Source of the DNA: CAIWHR01 sp963708855
GTDB taxonomy: Bacteria; Pseudomonadota; Gammaproteobacteria; Burkholderiales; Casimicrobiaceae
Assembly (NCBI GenBank): GCA_963708855.1
Contig: CAVPUM010000007.1
Span: 186,001 to 250,000, forward strand
Reading direction: 5' to 3'
Length of the DNA: 64,000 nt
Numbering within the stretch: the stretch's first letter is position 1; each line of letters starts with the position of its first letter. The notes below the pieces were generated by a model. The model was not told the DNA's origin. It made no database searches and was given only the letters and a program-made list of their open reading frames with translations. The translations under genes and the position numbers were made by a program. Shown here piece by piece: positions 22,169-30,652 of this stretch.

Positions 22169-23593
22169 CTAGGACGCTGCGGTGGGCGCTTCGTCTTTCC
22201 AGCGGGGCAGTGTCGCCAGCGCGCTCCAAAGTTCCCGCCGCTCCTTCGGCGACGGATCGGTACCGGGGAAAACGTGGGTGGTGTGCGGCTCGCGGTCGAG
22301 CCAGAACACGCCGCTGACCTTGCCTGCTTCCCTCGCGGCCGCAAGCCACGTGATGGTATCCGCGCCCTGCTCCGCCGTGCGCAGGAGGCGCCGGGTGATC
22401 GCGTGGAATCCAGGGAGCGAACCGGCGACACCGGGCGTGTCCGCCCAACCCGGATGCATCGCATGGACGACAACGCCGCTGTTCTTCAACTGCTCCGCCC
22501 ACATCTCGGTCAGGACGACGAGCGCGCGCTTGGTGCGGGCGTAGGCGCGGCTGCCATCGTAGGTTGTCGTCTCGTACTGCAGGTCATCGAGCGCGAGGCC
22601 GGTGGCATACATGCCGCCAGAAGACACATTAATGATTCTGGACGGCGCCGATTCGCGCAGGCGCGGCAGCAGCATCCGGGTAAGCAGATAGGGGGCGAGC
22701 AGGTTGGTCGCGAGCGTGGTCTCGTTGCCTTCGGCCGTCGTCGTGCGCTGGTTGAGGAGGACTCCGGCATTGTTCACGAGAACATGAATCCGCGACTCGT
22801 CCTCGAGCAACCGCCTCGCGAGTTTCCTGACGTCGGCCAGCAGGCTGAGATCGGCCAGCGCGACGGCGACATTTTCGTTGCCCGTCGCGGCGACGATCTC
22901 CCTTCGGGCGGCTTCGGCCCGGTCCCGATTGCGACCCACCAGAATGACCCGCGCGCCCAACTCGGCCAGCTGCGAGGCGGCCGCTTGTCCCACTCCCGAG
23001 GTGGCGCCCGTGACCACCACCGTGCGGCCGCGCAGCGAAACGGCCAGAGGCTTCCAACGCCGCTTGTGCCAGTGGTAGCCCACGTTGGTGAAGCCCAACA
23101 GTCCGGGCAGGATCAGGCGATCCTGCAGATCGGTCAGCGCGCTGCGTCCCGGAGGTGACCATTCGTCGCTCAGGGCTGCCTGAAGGCCGCGGACGGCGTT
23201 CTTGCCGACACGGTCCAGCGCGCCTTTCAGGAGCGGCTCGACCATGCCGAACGACCCGAGCAAGGAAATAGCCGCCGTGTAGTCGATCCGGGTGCCACGC
23301 GCCGTCGACGCAAACGCGATGTCGTCCAGGGAGTGGACGGAGTCGCTTCTTCCTTCCAGCCGCACGCGACTCGGCGCATCGTATTCGCGGACGACGTAGG
23401 TCATGGGTATCGAGCGCGGGCCGAACCGCACCCGAAGCCTGAACGCCGAACCGACGCCGATCGGGCCCCGGCTGTCCTTGCGGGATGCGGCAACGCCGGG
23501 GTCCCATTGCGCCGCGTTGCCGAAATTGCTCGTGTAGGCGAACACTTCGTCGATCGGTCGTGGGACCTCGATGGTTTCCCGGAGACGAATCAT
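22169..23593 (-). CDS. Fusion of SRPBCC (polyketide cyclase-like) and short-chain dehydrogenase domains
   Basis: 474 residues in one intact frame. Residues 1 to about 140 form an SRPBCC/START-like lipid-binding fold (IEVPRPIDEVFAYTSNFGNAAQWD ... GTRIDYTAAISL). A linker (about 150-185) leads to a classical SDR with TGATSGVG, LVNNAGVLLNQ, INVSSGGMYA and YARTK(R). The SDR part resembles the DHRS12/retinol-dehydrogenase-like group. A hydrophobic ligand could be passed from the SRPBCC cavity to the SDR (inference). Ribosome site AGGAAAGGG lies inside the upstream folE remnant. Convergent with dps. Confidence 0.88.
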   Translation of the reverse strand: MIRLRETIEVPRPIDEVFAYTSNFGNAAQWDPGVAASRKDSRGPIGVGSAFRLRVRFGPRSIPMTYVVREYDAPSRVRLEGRSDSVHSLDDIAFASTARGTRIDYTAAISLLGSFGMVEPLLKGALDRVGKNAVRGLQAALSDEWSPPGRSALTDLQDRLILPGLLGFTNVGYHWHKRRWKPLAVSLRGRTVVVTGATSGVGQAAASQLAELGARVILVGRNRDRAEAARREIVAATGNENVAVALADLSLLADVRKLARRLLEDESRIHVLVNNAGVLLNQRTTTAEGNETTLATNLLAPYLLTRMLLPRLRESAPSRIINVSSGGMYATGLALDDLQYETTTYDGSRAYARTKRALVVLTEMWAEQLKNSGVVVHAMHPGWADTPGVAGSLPGFHAITRRLLRTAEQGADTITWLAAAREAGKVSGVFWLDREPHTTHVFPGTDPSPKERRELWSALATLPRWKDEAPTAAS

Positions 23594-23600
23594 GGCGGGT

Positions 23601-23780
23601 GACCCTTTCCTGGTGAATGTTGGCCAGTTGGATGACCGCCTCTTCCTGGATCTGCGGCCGGCTCGTCACCCGGTCGCAGATGCGCGCGGACTTGGACAGG
23701 CCGATCAGGTTGGAGTTCTCGTTGGGCATGATGCCGATCCACGCCGTGCCTGGTATCGGGCAGAAGTGGCGCTCTCTGGA
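23601..23780 (-). pseudogene. GTP cyclohydrolase I (folE) internal fragment
   Basis: Reading the minus strand from 23780 gives RERHFCPIPGTAWIGIMPNE, then NLIGLSKSARICDRVTSRPQ and IQEEAVIQLANI. This aligns with the FolE core (CEHHF..IxG.A.VAYIP...VIGLSK..RI......RPQVQE). Codon third positions are almost all G or C, as in real coding DNA. Upstream and downstream parts of FolE (usual length about 200) are missing, and the first zinc cysteine of CEHH is not conserved. It abuts the SRPBCC-SDR start by 7 bp. Such folE paralogues often sit in photolyase/SDR clusters, so this looks like a deletion scar. Confidence 0.65.
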
Positions 23781-23854
23781 CCTGCTGCACCCGCCGCGCA
23801 GCGGTCGGTCGCTTCACCTCGCGCCTCGTGCATTCAAGCGGAAGGCTGCGTTTA

Positions 23855-23870
23855 TGTGCGCTTCCGCACG
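23855..23870. promoter_or_regulatory. Crp-type palindromic operator (TGTGCG-CTTC-CGCACG)
   Basis: Member of the recurring 16-bp palindrome family; centre 84 bp upstream of the Ig-like lipoprotein start. Confidence 0.6.
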
Positions 23871-23945
23871 GTGAACCCTGGACGCAGGGAGGATAAGTGC
23901 AACAGGGATTCTCATCGTTGGCTTCGGGATCAAAGGGAAACTGTA

Positions 23946-25415
23946 ATGAAAATGAATGGAATCGACTGCGTTACCGGTCCACTGACGTGGTTCATGGCAT
24001 TGCTCATGGTCGCGTTGACAGCGGGATGCGGAGGCGGAGGTGGGGACTCGAATTCGGGCAACCCTGTCGCGACGGACTTGCCGAGGGTCAGCGGAACCAT
24101 CAATGCCAACGGCGCGACGAACGTGGCCCTGAACACCAAGGTCGGTGCGACGTTCAGCGAAGGCATGGACTCGTCGACCATCAACTCGACCACCGTCTTC
24201 CTGATGCAGGGGGCAACCGCGGTTGCCGGCGCGGTGAGCTACTCCGGGGTGAGCGCCGTCTTTGCCCCGGCAGGCAGTCTCGTCCCGCGTAGCCTCTATA
24301 CCGCAACGGTCAAGGGTGGCGCCGGCGGAGTCAAGGACGTCGCGGGAAACGCCATGGCCAGCGACTTTGTGTGGTCCTGGACGACCGGCACCTCGGCCGA
24401 CACGATCGCACCGAGGATCAGTGCCGTCATCAATGCCAACGGAGCCACAAACGTGCCGCTGAACACCAAGGTGGGCGCGACGTTCAGCGAAGGCATGGAC
24501 CCCTCGACCATCAACCCGACCACCGTTTCCCTGATGCAGGGAGCAACGGTGGTTGCCGGCACGGTGAGCTACTCTCTTGTGAGCATGATCTTTTCGCCGT
24601 CGGGCAATCTCGCCCCGGGCACCGTCTACACCGTCACGGTCAGAGGTGGAGCGGGCGGGGTGAAGGATCTCGCGGGAAACGCCATGGCCGGCGACGTCAT
24701 CTGGGCCTGGACCACCAGCGCCTTCGCCGACACCGTCGCACCGACGGTCAGTGGCACCATCAATGCCAACGGCGCCGTGAACGTGCCGGTGAACACCAAG
24801 GTCGGCGCCACGTTCAGCGAAGGCATGGACCCGACGACCATCACGGCGAAAACACTTTTCCTGATGCAGGGGGCAGCCGCGGTTGCGGGCACGGTGAGTT
24901 ACTCCGGCGTGAGCGCCGTTCTTGATCCGTCGGCCAATCTCGACCCGGGTACCCTCTACACCGTCACGGTCAAAGGCGGCGCCGGCGGGGTGAGGGACCT
25001 CGCGGGAAACGCGATGGCAGGTGATTTCGTGCTGGCCTGGACCACCGGCGCCAGCTCGGACGCCGGCCCGCCGACGATACTGGGAACCACGGTTCCCGAC
25101 GGCGCAGTGAACGTTCCCATCAACGTGAGACTCGGCGCGACGTTCAGCGAGGGGATGGACCCGCTGACGATCACCAATGTGAACTGCACGGTGACGGAAA
25201 CACTATCCGGCGTAGAGGCATTGGCCGTGACCGTGAGCTACTCCGGAGTGAGCCTTGAATTCGTTCTGGATACGTTCGGACCGACGCCTGGCAGCCTCTT
25301 GTTTCCGAATACCAACTATACCGTCACGCTCAAGGGCGGGGTCGGTGGAGTCGAGGACCTTGCCGGCAATCCCATGGCGAATGACTATGTCTGGACCTTC
25401 ACGACCGGCCCGTAG
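23946..25415 (+). CDS. Lipoprotein with four SbsA/Big_5 Ig-like repeats
   Basis: 489 residues. Signal peptide with lipobox LTAGC (lipidated C28), a glycine-rich linker, then four repeats of about 107 residues starting near 46, 155, 263 and 371. Each repeat has NANGA(T/V)NVPxNTKVGATFSEGMDP, SYSGVS, a LYTVTVKGGAGGV motif and DLAGNAMA, ending WTT. These are the bacterial Ig-like (Big_5) folds found in surface and adhesion proteins. The first three repeats are nearly identical in DNA, indicating recent duplication; the fourth is diverged. Start 23946 follows AAAGGG. Predicted outer-membrane or periplasmic surface protein; partner unknown. Confidence 0.85.
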   Translation: MKMNGIDCVTGPLTWFMALLMVALTAGCGGGGGDSNSGNPVATDLPRVSGTINANGATNVALNTKVGATFSEGMDSSTINSTTVFLMQGATAVAGAVSYSGVSAVFAPAGSLVPRSLYTATVKGGAGGVKDVAGNAMASDFVWSWTTGTSADTIAPRISAVINANGATNVPLNTKVGATFSEGMDPSTINPTTVSLMQGATVVAGTVSYSLVSMIFSPSGNLAPGTVYTVTVRGGAGGVKDLAGNAMAGDVIWAWTTSAFADTVAPTVSGTINANGAVNVPVNTKVGATFSEGMDPTTITAKTLFLMQGAAAVAGTVSYSGVSAVLDPSANLDPGTLYTVTVKGGAGGVRDLAGNAMAGDFVLAWTTGASSDAGPPTILGTTVPDGAVNVPINVRLGATFSEGMDPLTITNVNCTVTETLSGVEALAVTVSYSGVSLEFVLDTFGPTPGSLLFPNTNYTVTLKGGVGGVEDLAGNPMANDYVWTFTTGP

Positions 25416-25481
25416 ATTCCATAGTCAGGGCCACGGCTGTCGGGTTCGGCCCCGAGCAGATTCAGACGGCAACGCCCCCAG

Positions 25482-26096
25482 TCACGCCAACTCGTCGGCA
25501 AAGCGGTGATTGACGTCGCGGTGGCGGGCTTCATCCCCGCGGACGACGACGATGACGTCGCGCAAACGGGCGTCGGGCGCAAGCTTCCAGTAGTCGATGG
25601 CGATCCGTGGCGCCGCGACGTTGGCATGGGTGCCGTTGTCCACGCCTGCCAGATACTCGGTATAGCTCACGACCGCTTCCTCCTCGAAGTAACCCGTTAC
25701 GCGATGTGCGGTCCTGGGCGACAGCAGGTACAGCAGGAAGAAGCAATTGTAGAAGATGCCCTGAGCCAGCAGAATGAGCAAGCGCTCGAATGCCGTGGGA
25801 CGAGCGATGTGCAGGAAGGTCATCAGGTGCATGCGCTCGTTTTCCGCTTCCTCCAGCAGCGTGTGGATCCAACCGCGATCTCCTTCCAGCCGGCGCAGGG
25901 ACCGCAGATGCTGCAAGGCGCCGCCGACCATGCCCGGCACGGCAGCGACGGTTTCCAGCACAACCGCGCGATGGCCATAGCGACGAGCAAACAACGTGTC
26001 GGCGACGAAACGCAGAAGCCTGGTGAACGCATACGCAACGCGGTCGGAAAGATCCCTTGGAACGTGGTGGCGCTCGAGTGGCGGCGTTACCGGCAT
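25482..26096 (-). CDS. aox: Alternative oxidase (cyanide-insensitive ubiquinol oxidase)
   Basis: 204 residues. The four di-iron motifs of the AOX family are all present: LETVAAVPGM (E48), NERMHL (E87, H90), FEEEAVVSYTEYL and RGDEARHRDVNH. The hydrophobic stretch between motifs 2 and 3 (LLILLAQGIFYNCFFLLYLLS) is the membrane-surface helix. It transfers electrons from ubiquinol to oxygen without pumping protons, useful under oxidative or nitrosative stress. Start 26096 is preceded by GGAGGGACGAGC. An operator palindrome lies 145 bp upstream. Confidence 0.93.
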   Translation of the reverse strand: MPVTPPLERHHVPRDLSDRVAYAFTRLLRFVADTLFARRYGHRAVVLETVAAVPGMVGGALQHLRSLRRLEGDRGWIHTLLEEAENERMHLMTFLHIARPTAFERLLILLAQGIFYNCFFLLYLLSPRTAHRVTGYFEEEAVVSYTEYLAGVDNGTHANVAAPRIAIDYWKLAPDARLRDVIVVVRGDEARHRDVNHRFADELA

Positions 26097-26233
26097 GCTC
26101 GTCCCTCCGCGCAATGGAAAAGGCCGGCAAGGGGCTGAACGCTGCGACCGCCCGCGTGTTGCAACGGAAGGGGTCGGGCCGGGCAGGAGCACCTGTACCG
26201 GCCATCATTGTCCTCCGCGGCTCGGTGAACTTC

Positions 26234-26249
26234 CGTGCGGAAGCGCACG
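26234..26249. promoter_or_regulatory. Crp-type palindromic operator (CGTGCG-GAAG-CGCACG)
   Basis: Perfect 6+6 palindrome, centre about 145 bp upstream of the aox start. Shares its core, in inverse orientation, with the site at 23855. Confidence 0.6.
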
Positions 26250-26337
26250 TGGGTCGCCGCGCTCTCGAGCCCCTTGAAATCATGAGCAGGCCGCGGGAGA
26301 CTCTGACTCCGAAATCGCTTTCGCCGGTTCATCCCTG

Positions 26338-26353
26338 TGTTGGCCGGCGCACA
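26338..26353. promoter_or_regulatory. Crp-type palindromic operator (TGTTGG-CCGG-CGCACA)
   Basis: One mismatch from the consensus in the left arm; centre about 138 bp upstream of the osmC start. Confidence 0.45.
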
Positions 26354-26483
26354 GAAGCGGCCCGGCAGGTCGGATAGCATCGCCGGAATTCGTGGATGCC
26401 CGGCTCGACTTGCCGATGGAAGGGACGCTTGCCGCGGACAATCCCGGCAAATGCATGGCAGTGCAACCACTTGCGGAGGGGTC

Positions 26484-26909
26484 ATGATCAAGAAGGCATG
26501 GGCAGTTTGGAGGGGCGGCATCAAAGACGGCGGCGGCACGATCTCCACGGAGACAGGCGTCCTCAGGGATGCGCCTTACGGCTTCAAGGCACGCTTCGAG
26601 AACGGCAAGGGCACCAACCCGGAAGAGTTGATCGGCGCTGCGCACGCCGGCTGCTTCTCGATGGCGCTCTCGCTGATGCTCGGCGAGGCAGGGCTGACAC
26701 CGGAGAAAATCGAAACGCACGCCGACGTGACGCTGGAAAAAATCGGCGCCGGCTTCGAGATTACCGCGAGTCATCTTACCGTGTCCGCAACAATTCCAGG
26801 AGCGGACGACGCGAAGTTCCAGGAGATCGCGAACAAGGCCAAGACCGGATGTCCGGTGTCGAAGCTGCTGAAGGCACGCATTACCATGGATGCGAAGCTG
26901 GAGGGATGA
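26484..26909 (+). CDS. osmC: OsmC family peroxiredoxin
   Basis: 141 residues, normal OsmC length. Redox cysteines C57 (GAAHAGCFSMALS) and C123 (KTGCPVSKLL) match the peroxidatic and resolving residues of OsmC, which reduces organic hydroperoxides. The N-terminal WRGGIKDGGGTIST is also typical. Start 26484 is fixed by GGAGGGGTC-ATG. Frame intact. Confidence 0.93.
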   Translation: MIKKAWAVWRGGIKDGGGTISTETGVLRDAPYGFKARFENGKGTNPEELIGAAHAGCFSMALSLMLGEAGLTPEKIETHADVTLEKIGAGFEITASHLTVSATIPGADDAKFQEIANKAKTGCPVSKLLKARITMDAKLEG

Positions 26910-27221
26910 GCGGCAGCTTCGAAGCGCCCTGCCTGCACCGAGCGTCCGTGGACCCCGCTTACACGAAAGGCGGGGCTGGTGTCGAGTCAACCATTCCTGC
27001 CGAACACGCGCGACCGACGTGTGGCGCGACCCCACGCCACGGCAGCGATGACCTCATATGCGCGCTGCCGCACATACAAGGCTTCGGCTCGCGTGCAGTA
27101 TGTGCGTTCGTGCCTCAATCCGCTTGATCTCGGGCAGGCTTGGCTACGTGGCCGTCCGTTCCTGCAACCGCGTCCGACGGTGTAGGCGACGAGGCGCAAG
27201 CGATGACGAAAGGCCAGACGA
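26910..27221. other. Intergenic region upstream of a Crp-family regulator
   Basis: 312 bp, no gene seen. At 27059-27074 there is a degenerate palindrome (TGCGCG-CTGC-CGCACA followed by TAC), a possible weak operator 155 bp before the regulator start. Confidence 0.4.
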
Positions 27222-27923
27222 ATGACAAACCACAACTCCGCTAGCAATCGGGTGTTGGCAAGCATCCCGTCAAGCGAGTACAGGCGCCTGCGGGCGCAAC
27301 TCGAACCGGTCACCGTGAACTTCGGACAGGTACTCTACGAACCGGGAAAACCGATCGAGCATGTTTACTTCCCCATCGACTGCCTCATTTCCCTGCTCAC
27401 GGCGGTCGACAAGCGACGGACGCTCGAGGTCGGCATGGTCGGCAACGAAGGCATGGCCGGGATGCCGTTTATCCTGGGCATGGGAGTATCCGGGGTCCGC
27501 GCGCTCGTGCAGGGTGGCGGCAATGCGTTGCGCATGTCTTCGGCGCCCTTTCGCATTGAATTTGACCGCAATCGATCACTGCAGGACGCGCTCTACCGTT
27601 ATACCTACGCGCTGATGGCGCAGATAGCGCAAACCGCCGCATGCAACCGCTTTCACGAAGCGGAAGCGCGCCTGTCTCGGTGGCTGCTGATGACGCGGGA
27701 CCGCGTGGGGTCGGACGATTTTCCCCTGACGCACGCATTTCTGGCGCACATGCTGGGTTTGCGGCGCGAGGGAGTCACGGAGGCCGCCAGCGCGCTCAAG
27801 CATCGCCATCTGATCGCCTACAGCCGAGGCAACATAGAGATCGTGGACGTAAAGGGGCTCAAGGCATCGGCTTGCTCGTGCTACCAGATCGTAAAGACGG
27901 TGTACGACCGTGCACAGGGTTAG
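27222..27923 (+). CDS. Crp/Fnr family transcriptional regulator
   Basis: 233 residues. Cyclic-nucleotide-binding-like beta-roll (FGQVLYEPGKPIEHVYFPIDCLISLL ... GNEGMAGM), a long dimer helix, and a Crp-type helix-turn-helix whose recognition segment LGLRREGVTEAASAL keeps the Arg-Glu pair (RRE) that reads the G in Crp-type half-sites. The cAMP-binding arginine/serine pocket is not conserved, so the ligand is unknown. A second protein of the same subfamily is encoded at 33214-33927. Good candidate to bind the TGTGC-N6-GCACA palindromes (inference). Confidence 0.85.
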   Translation: MTNHNSASNRVLASIPSSEYRRLRAQLEPVTVNFGQVLYEPGKPIEHVYFPIDCLISLLTAVDKRRTLEVGMVGNEGMAGMPFILGMGVSGVRALVQGGGNALRMSSAPFRIEFDRNRSLQDALYRYTYALMAQIAQTAACNRFHEAEARLSRWLLMTRDRVGSDDFPLTHAFLAHMLGLRREGVTEAASALKHRHLIAYSRGNIEIVDVKGLKASACSCYQIVKTVYDRAQG

Positions 27924-28095
27924 TTTACCGACCGCGCTGGAAGTCACTGCGCCTCCAGGAACCGAAAGGCCCGGTCATTGACCGGGGCATGCGACGATTT
28001 CGCAGCCTGACCGACCTCTCCACATCATTGAAACGCTTCAGCCGGCCTCGCGATCCCGCAAGTGACCGATCCCGGAAGCCAGAAAGGAAATCCGA

Positions 28096-28722
28096 ATGAC
28101 CCGCACTGACACCATCGACAAAACTGCACGGCACGTTCTGCCGCCTCTGCCGTACGCGGAAAATGCACTTGATCCGGTGATCTCCGCCAATACGATCGGA
28201 TTCCACTATGGCAAGCACCACCAGAGGTTACGTCGATACCTTGAACAAGCTGATCGCCGGCACGGACCTGGCAGACCTTTCGCTGGTGAAACTCATCGTC
28301 GAGACCGCCGGCAAAGCCGACAAGGCCGCGATCTTCAACAATGCGGCGCAGACGTGGAACCACACCTTCTACTGGCGCAGTTTGCGACCGCAGGGCGGCG
28401 GTGAGCCCCCGGCGGCAGTTGAAGCAGTTGATCGAGGCCTCGTTCGGCAATCTCGATGCATGCAGGAAGGAACTGGCGACCGCGGCGACGACCCAGTTCG
28501 GCAAGCGGCTGGGCCTGGCTCGTGCTGGACGCCGGCAAGCTCAAGGTGGTCAAGACCGGCAATGCGGAGACGCCGCTGACCAAGGGCGTGAAGCCGCTGC
28601 TGACCATCGACGTGTGGGAGCACGCCTACTACCTCGACTATCAGAACCGCCGCGCGGATTACGTTAATGCCGTGCTCGACAAGCTGATCAACTGGGGACT
28701 TGCCGCGGACAATCTCGGCTAG
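28096..28722 (+). CDS. sodB: Iron-type superoxide dismutase, frameshifts
   Basis: About 208 residues after correcting breaks near 28230, 28405 and 28505. Metal ligands seen: histidine in FHYGKHH, histidine in AAQTWNHTFYW, and D and H in DVWEHAYYLDYQNRRADY. The NHTFYW phrase and glutamine in AAQTW indicate the Fe type. Start codes MTRTDTIDKTARHVLPPLPY, preceded by GAAAGGAAATCCG. Detoxifies superoxide in the cytoplasm and fits the surrounding stress genes. The three indels lie in invariant sequence, so they are more likely sequence errors than decay. Confidence 0.9.
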
Positions 28723-28801
28723 TCCGGCGCAGCGCGACACCTCGCGGGCCAGAACGCAGTTCGACCGCACGGGCGGCGCTGCGAAGCAACTTGCCGCGGT
28801 G

Positions 28802-28817
28802 GGTGCGTTGGCGAACA
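28802..28817. promoter_or_regulatory. Crp-type palindromic operator (GGTGCG-TTGG-CGAACA)
   Basis: Reverse complement reads TGTTCG-CCAA-CGCACC, the same form as the sites at 39595, 40370 and 62347. Centre 191 bp upstream of the cysteine-repeat protein start, farther than usual. Confidence 0.45.
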
Positions 28818-29000
28818 GACGCTACCGGGCATTGCACGTATCGTCGAAAGCATAGGGAGAGCGCGCCTTTCGCGACGAAGGTCTGGAGAGCCGGATGTTC
28901 GGTGCCGACCAGGGCCTGTCAAGTCGTGAAAATCGCAATCCCGGCGTCTCCGGCCTTCTGCTGGGCTCCCGGTAACGTAAATGAACCACAAGGAAATGAA

Positions 29001-29612
29001 ATGTCCAGACTATTGATCGCACTATTCATCACTGCCGGGCTGGGTTTTGCCGGCGCCAGTTCCGCGCAGACCTACGCGTCCAAGACCAACGTGGCCACGG
29101 CAACGATGACGAAGGACGGCTACGCCCAGGCGAAGAAGAACGCCGACGCGCAGTACAAGGTCGACAAGGACGCATGCTCGTCACTCAGCGGAAACGCCAA
29201 GGACATCTGCATTGCGGAAGCCAAGGGCAAGGACGACGTCGCCAAGGCCGATGCGACAGCGGCCTACGAGAACACGCCCAAGCTCGCGAAAGCCGCGCGG
29301 GTTGCGCACGCTCAGGCGAGCTACAACGTCAGCATCGAAAAGTGCGACGACCTGGCCGGCAACCGCAACGACGTCTGCATAAAGGAAGCGAAGGCCGAGC
29401 TCGTCAAGGGCAAGGCGGACGCCAAGGTCGACCGTGTCGCGGTCGATACGCGCCAGGACGCGGCCGCGAAGCAGGCAGAGGCCCGCGCCGAAGCGAGCGC
29501 CGACAAGCGCGACGCGGAATACAAGGTCGCCATCGAGAAGTGCGACGCGCTCGCGGGCCCGGCGAAGGATGCATGCGTCGGCAACGCGAAGGTGCAATAC
29601 GGCAAGTCGTAA
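29001..29612 (+). CDS. Periplasmic protein with three two-cysteine repeats, unknown function
   Basis: 203 residues with a Sec signal peptide cut after SSAQ or nearby (ALFITAGLGFAGASSAQ). The mature protein is alanine/lysine-rich, helical, and contains three copies of C-x2-L-(S/A)-G-x3-(D)-x-C (CSSLSGNAKDIC, CDDLAGNRNDVC, CDALAGPAKDAC), each followed by I/V-x-(E/N)-A-K. The six cysteines suggest three disulfide hairpins in the periplasm. I do not recognise a named family. Start 29001 follows AAGGAAATGAA. A strong terminator follows at 29669. Possibly controlled by the operator at 28802. Confidence 0.75.
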   Translation: MSRLLIALFITAGLGFAGASSAQTYASKTNVATATMTKDGYAQAKKNADAQYKVDKDACSSLSGNAKDICIAEAKGKDDVAKADATAAYENTPKLAKAARVAHAQASYNVSIEKCDDLAGNRNDVCIKEAKAELVKGKADAKVDRVAVDTRQDAAAKQAEARAEASADKRDAEYKVAIEKCDALAGPAKDACVGNAKVQYGKS

Positions 29613-29668
29613 GCAGGAGGCAAGCCTCCCTGCCGGCCTGTCGGGCAGCATGAGAGCTGAGAAATCGC

Positions 29669-29698
29669 GGCCGGGGTCTATCCACCCGGCCGTTTTTT
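29669..29698 (+). terminator. Rho-independent terminator
   Basis: 7-bp GC stem GGCCGGG / CCCGGCC with a 9-base loop, followed by GTTTTTT. Lies 57 bp after the cysteine-repeat gene. Confidence 0.85.
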
Positions 29699-29771
29699 CG
29701 TCTCGGCGATCGTGTCGCGTACGCCAACCGGTGCCGATTGATGCGAGGCGTTCGGACGACAGTCGGCGTAC

Positions 29772-30642
29772 GTGCTGACGCACCCGGGAGCGTTCGCCCT
29801 GGGTGTCCTGCGCGCCTTTCGCGCGAATCAGGGCTTGCTGCTGGCGGGCGCCGTCGCGTACTACACGCTGCTGTCGATCGTGCCGCTGCTCATCCTGATG
29901 CTGATCGCGCTTGTCGCAGGTCATCGACCAGGGCGAGCTGCTTGCCACGTTGGGGCGGTATCTGGAATGGCTGATGCCGGGTCAATCCGGAGCGGTGATC
30001 GGGGAATTGGCCAGCTTTCTGGACCATCGCGGCGTGATCGGCTGGGTGCTGCTGGGGACCATGGTCTTTTTCAGCTCCCTCGCCTTCACCGTGCTGGAAA
30101 ATGCGATGTCGGTGATCTTCCTGCACCGGGTCGTGGTTCGGCAACGCCGCTTTCTGGTCTCCGCGATCATGCCGTACTGCTACATCCTCGTATCTGGGAT
30201 TGGGCCTGCTGTTGATGACGCTGGTCTCCGGGTCGCTCCAGGCGATCGGCGCGGAAAGCGTCGACTTTCTTGGACGCAGCTGGTCGCTCCGCGGGATGTC
30301 GGGGGCGCTGCTTTACCTCCTGGGTGTCATCGGGGAGATACTCGTTCTGACGTCGATCTATCTCGTCATGCCGGTGGGACGGCCGTCATGGCGGCACGCC
30401 CTTGTCGGTGCTGTCACCGCGACGGCGCTCTGGGAGATCACTCGGCGCACGTCCTGGTCTGGTATTTCGGAACGTTATCCCAGATCAGCATGGTCTACGG
30501 GTCACTGACGACCGCGATCGTCGTGCTCCTGACTCTCGAGATCGCGGCCACGCTGTTGCTGGTCGGAGCCCAGGTCATCGCGGAGTACGAGCGCATCGGA
30601 ACCGAAGCGCAAGGGAGGGCGCCGCCATCCCTGCGGACCTGA
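29772..30642 (+). CDS. YihY/UPF0761 family inner-membrane protein, frameshifts
   Basis: About 290 residues from a GTG start. Seen: AFRANQGLLLAGAVAYYTLLSIVPLLILM, the N-terminal helix signature of the YihY (formerly called RNase BN) family, then further membrane helices (VLLGTMVFFSSLAFTVLENAM, GLLLMTLVSGSLQAI, SGALLYLLGVIGEILVLTSIYLVMP) and the C-terminal YGSLTTAIVVLLTLEIAATLLLVGAQV. Breaks lie near 29918, 30195 and 30445. The family forms a six-helix membrane protein of uncertain role. Ends 10 bp before the convergent diguanylate cyclase stop. Confidence 0.82.
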
Positions 30643-30652
30643 CGCCCGTCCG

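Larger units (their letters stand above)
26097..26483. other. Divergent intergenic region between aox and osmC
   Basis: About 387 bp with no convincing gene. It holds two copies of the operator palindrome, one nearer each gene. Confidence 0.6.
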
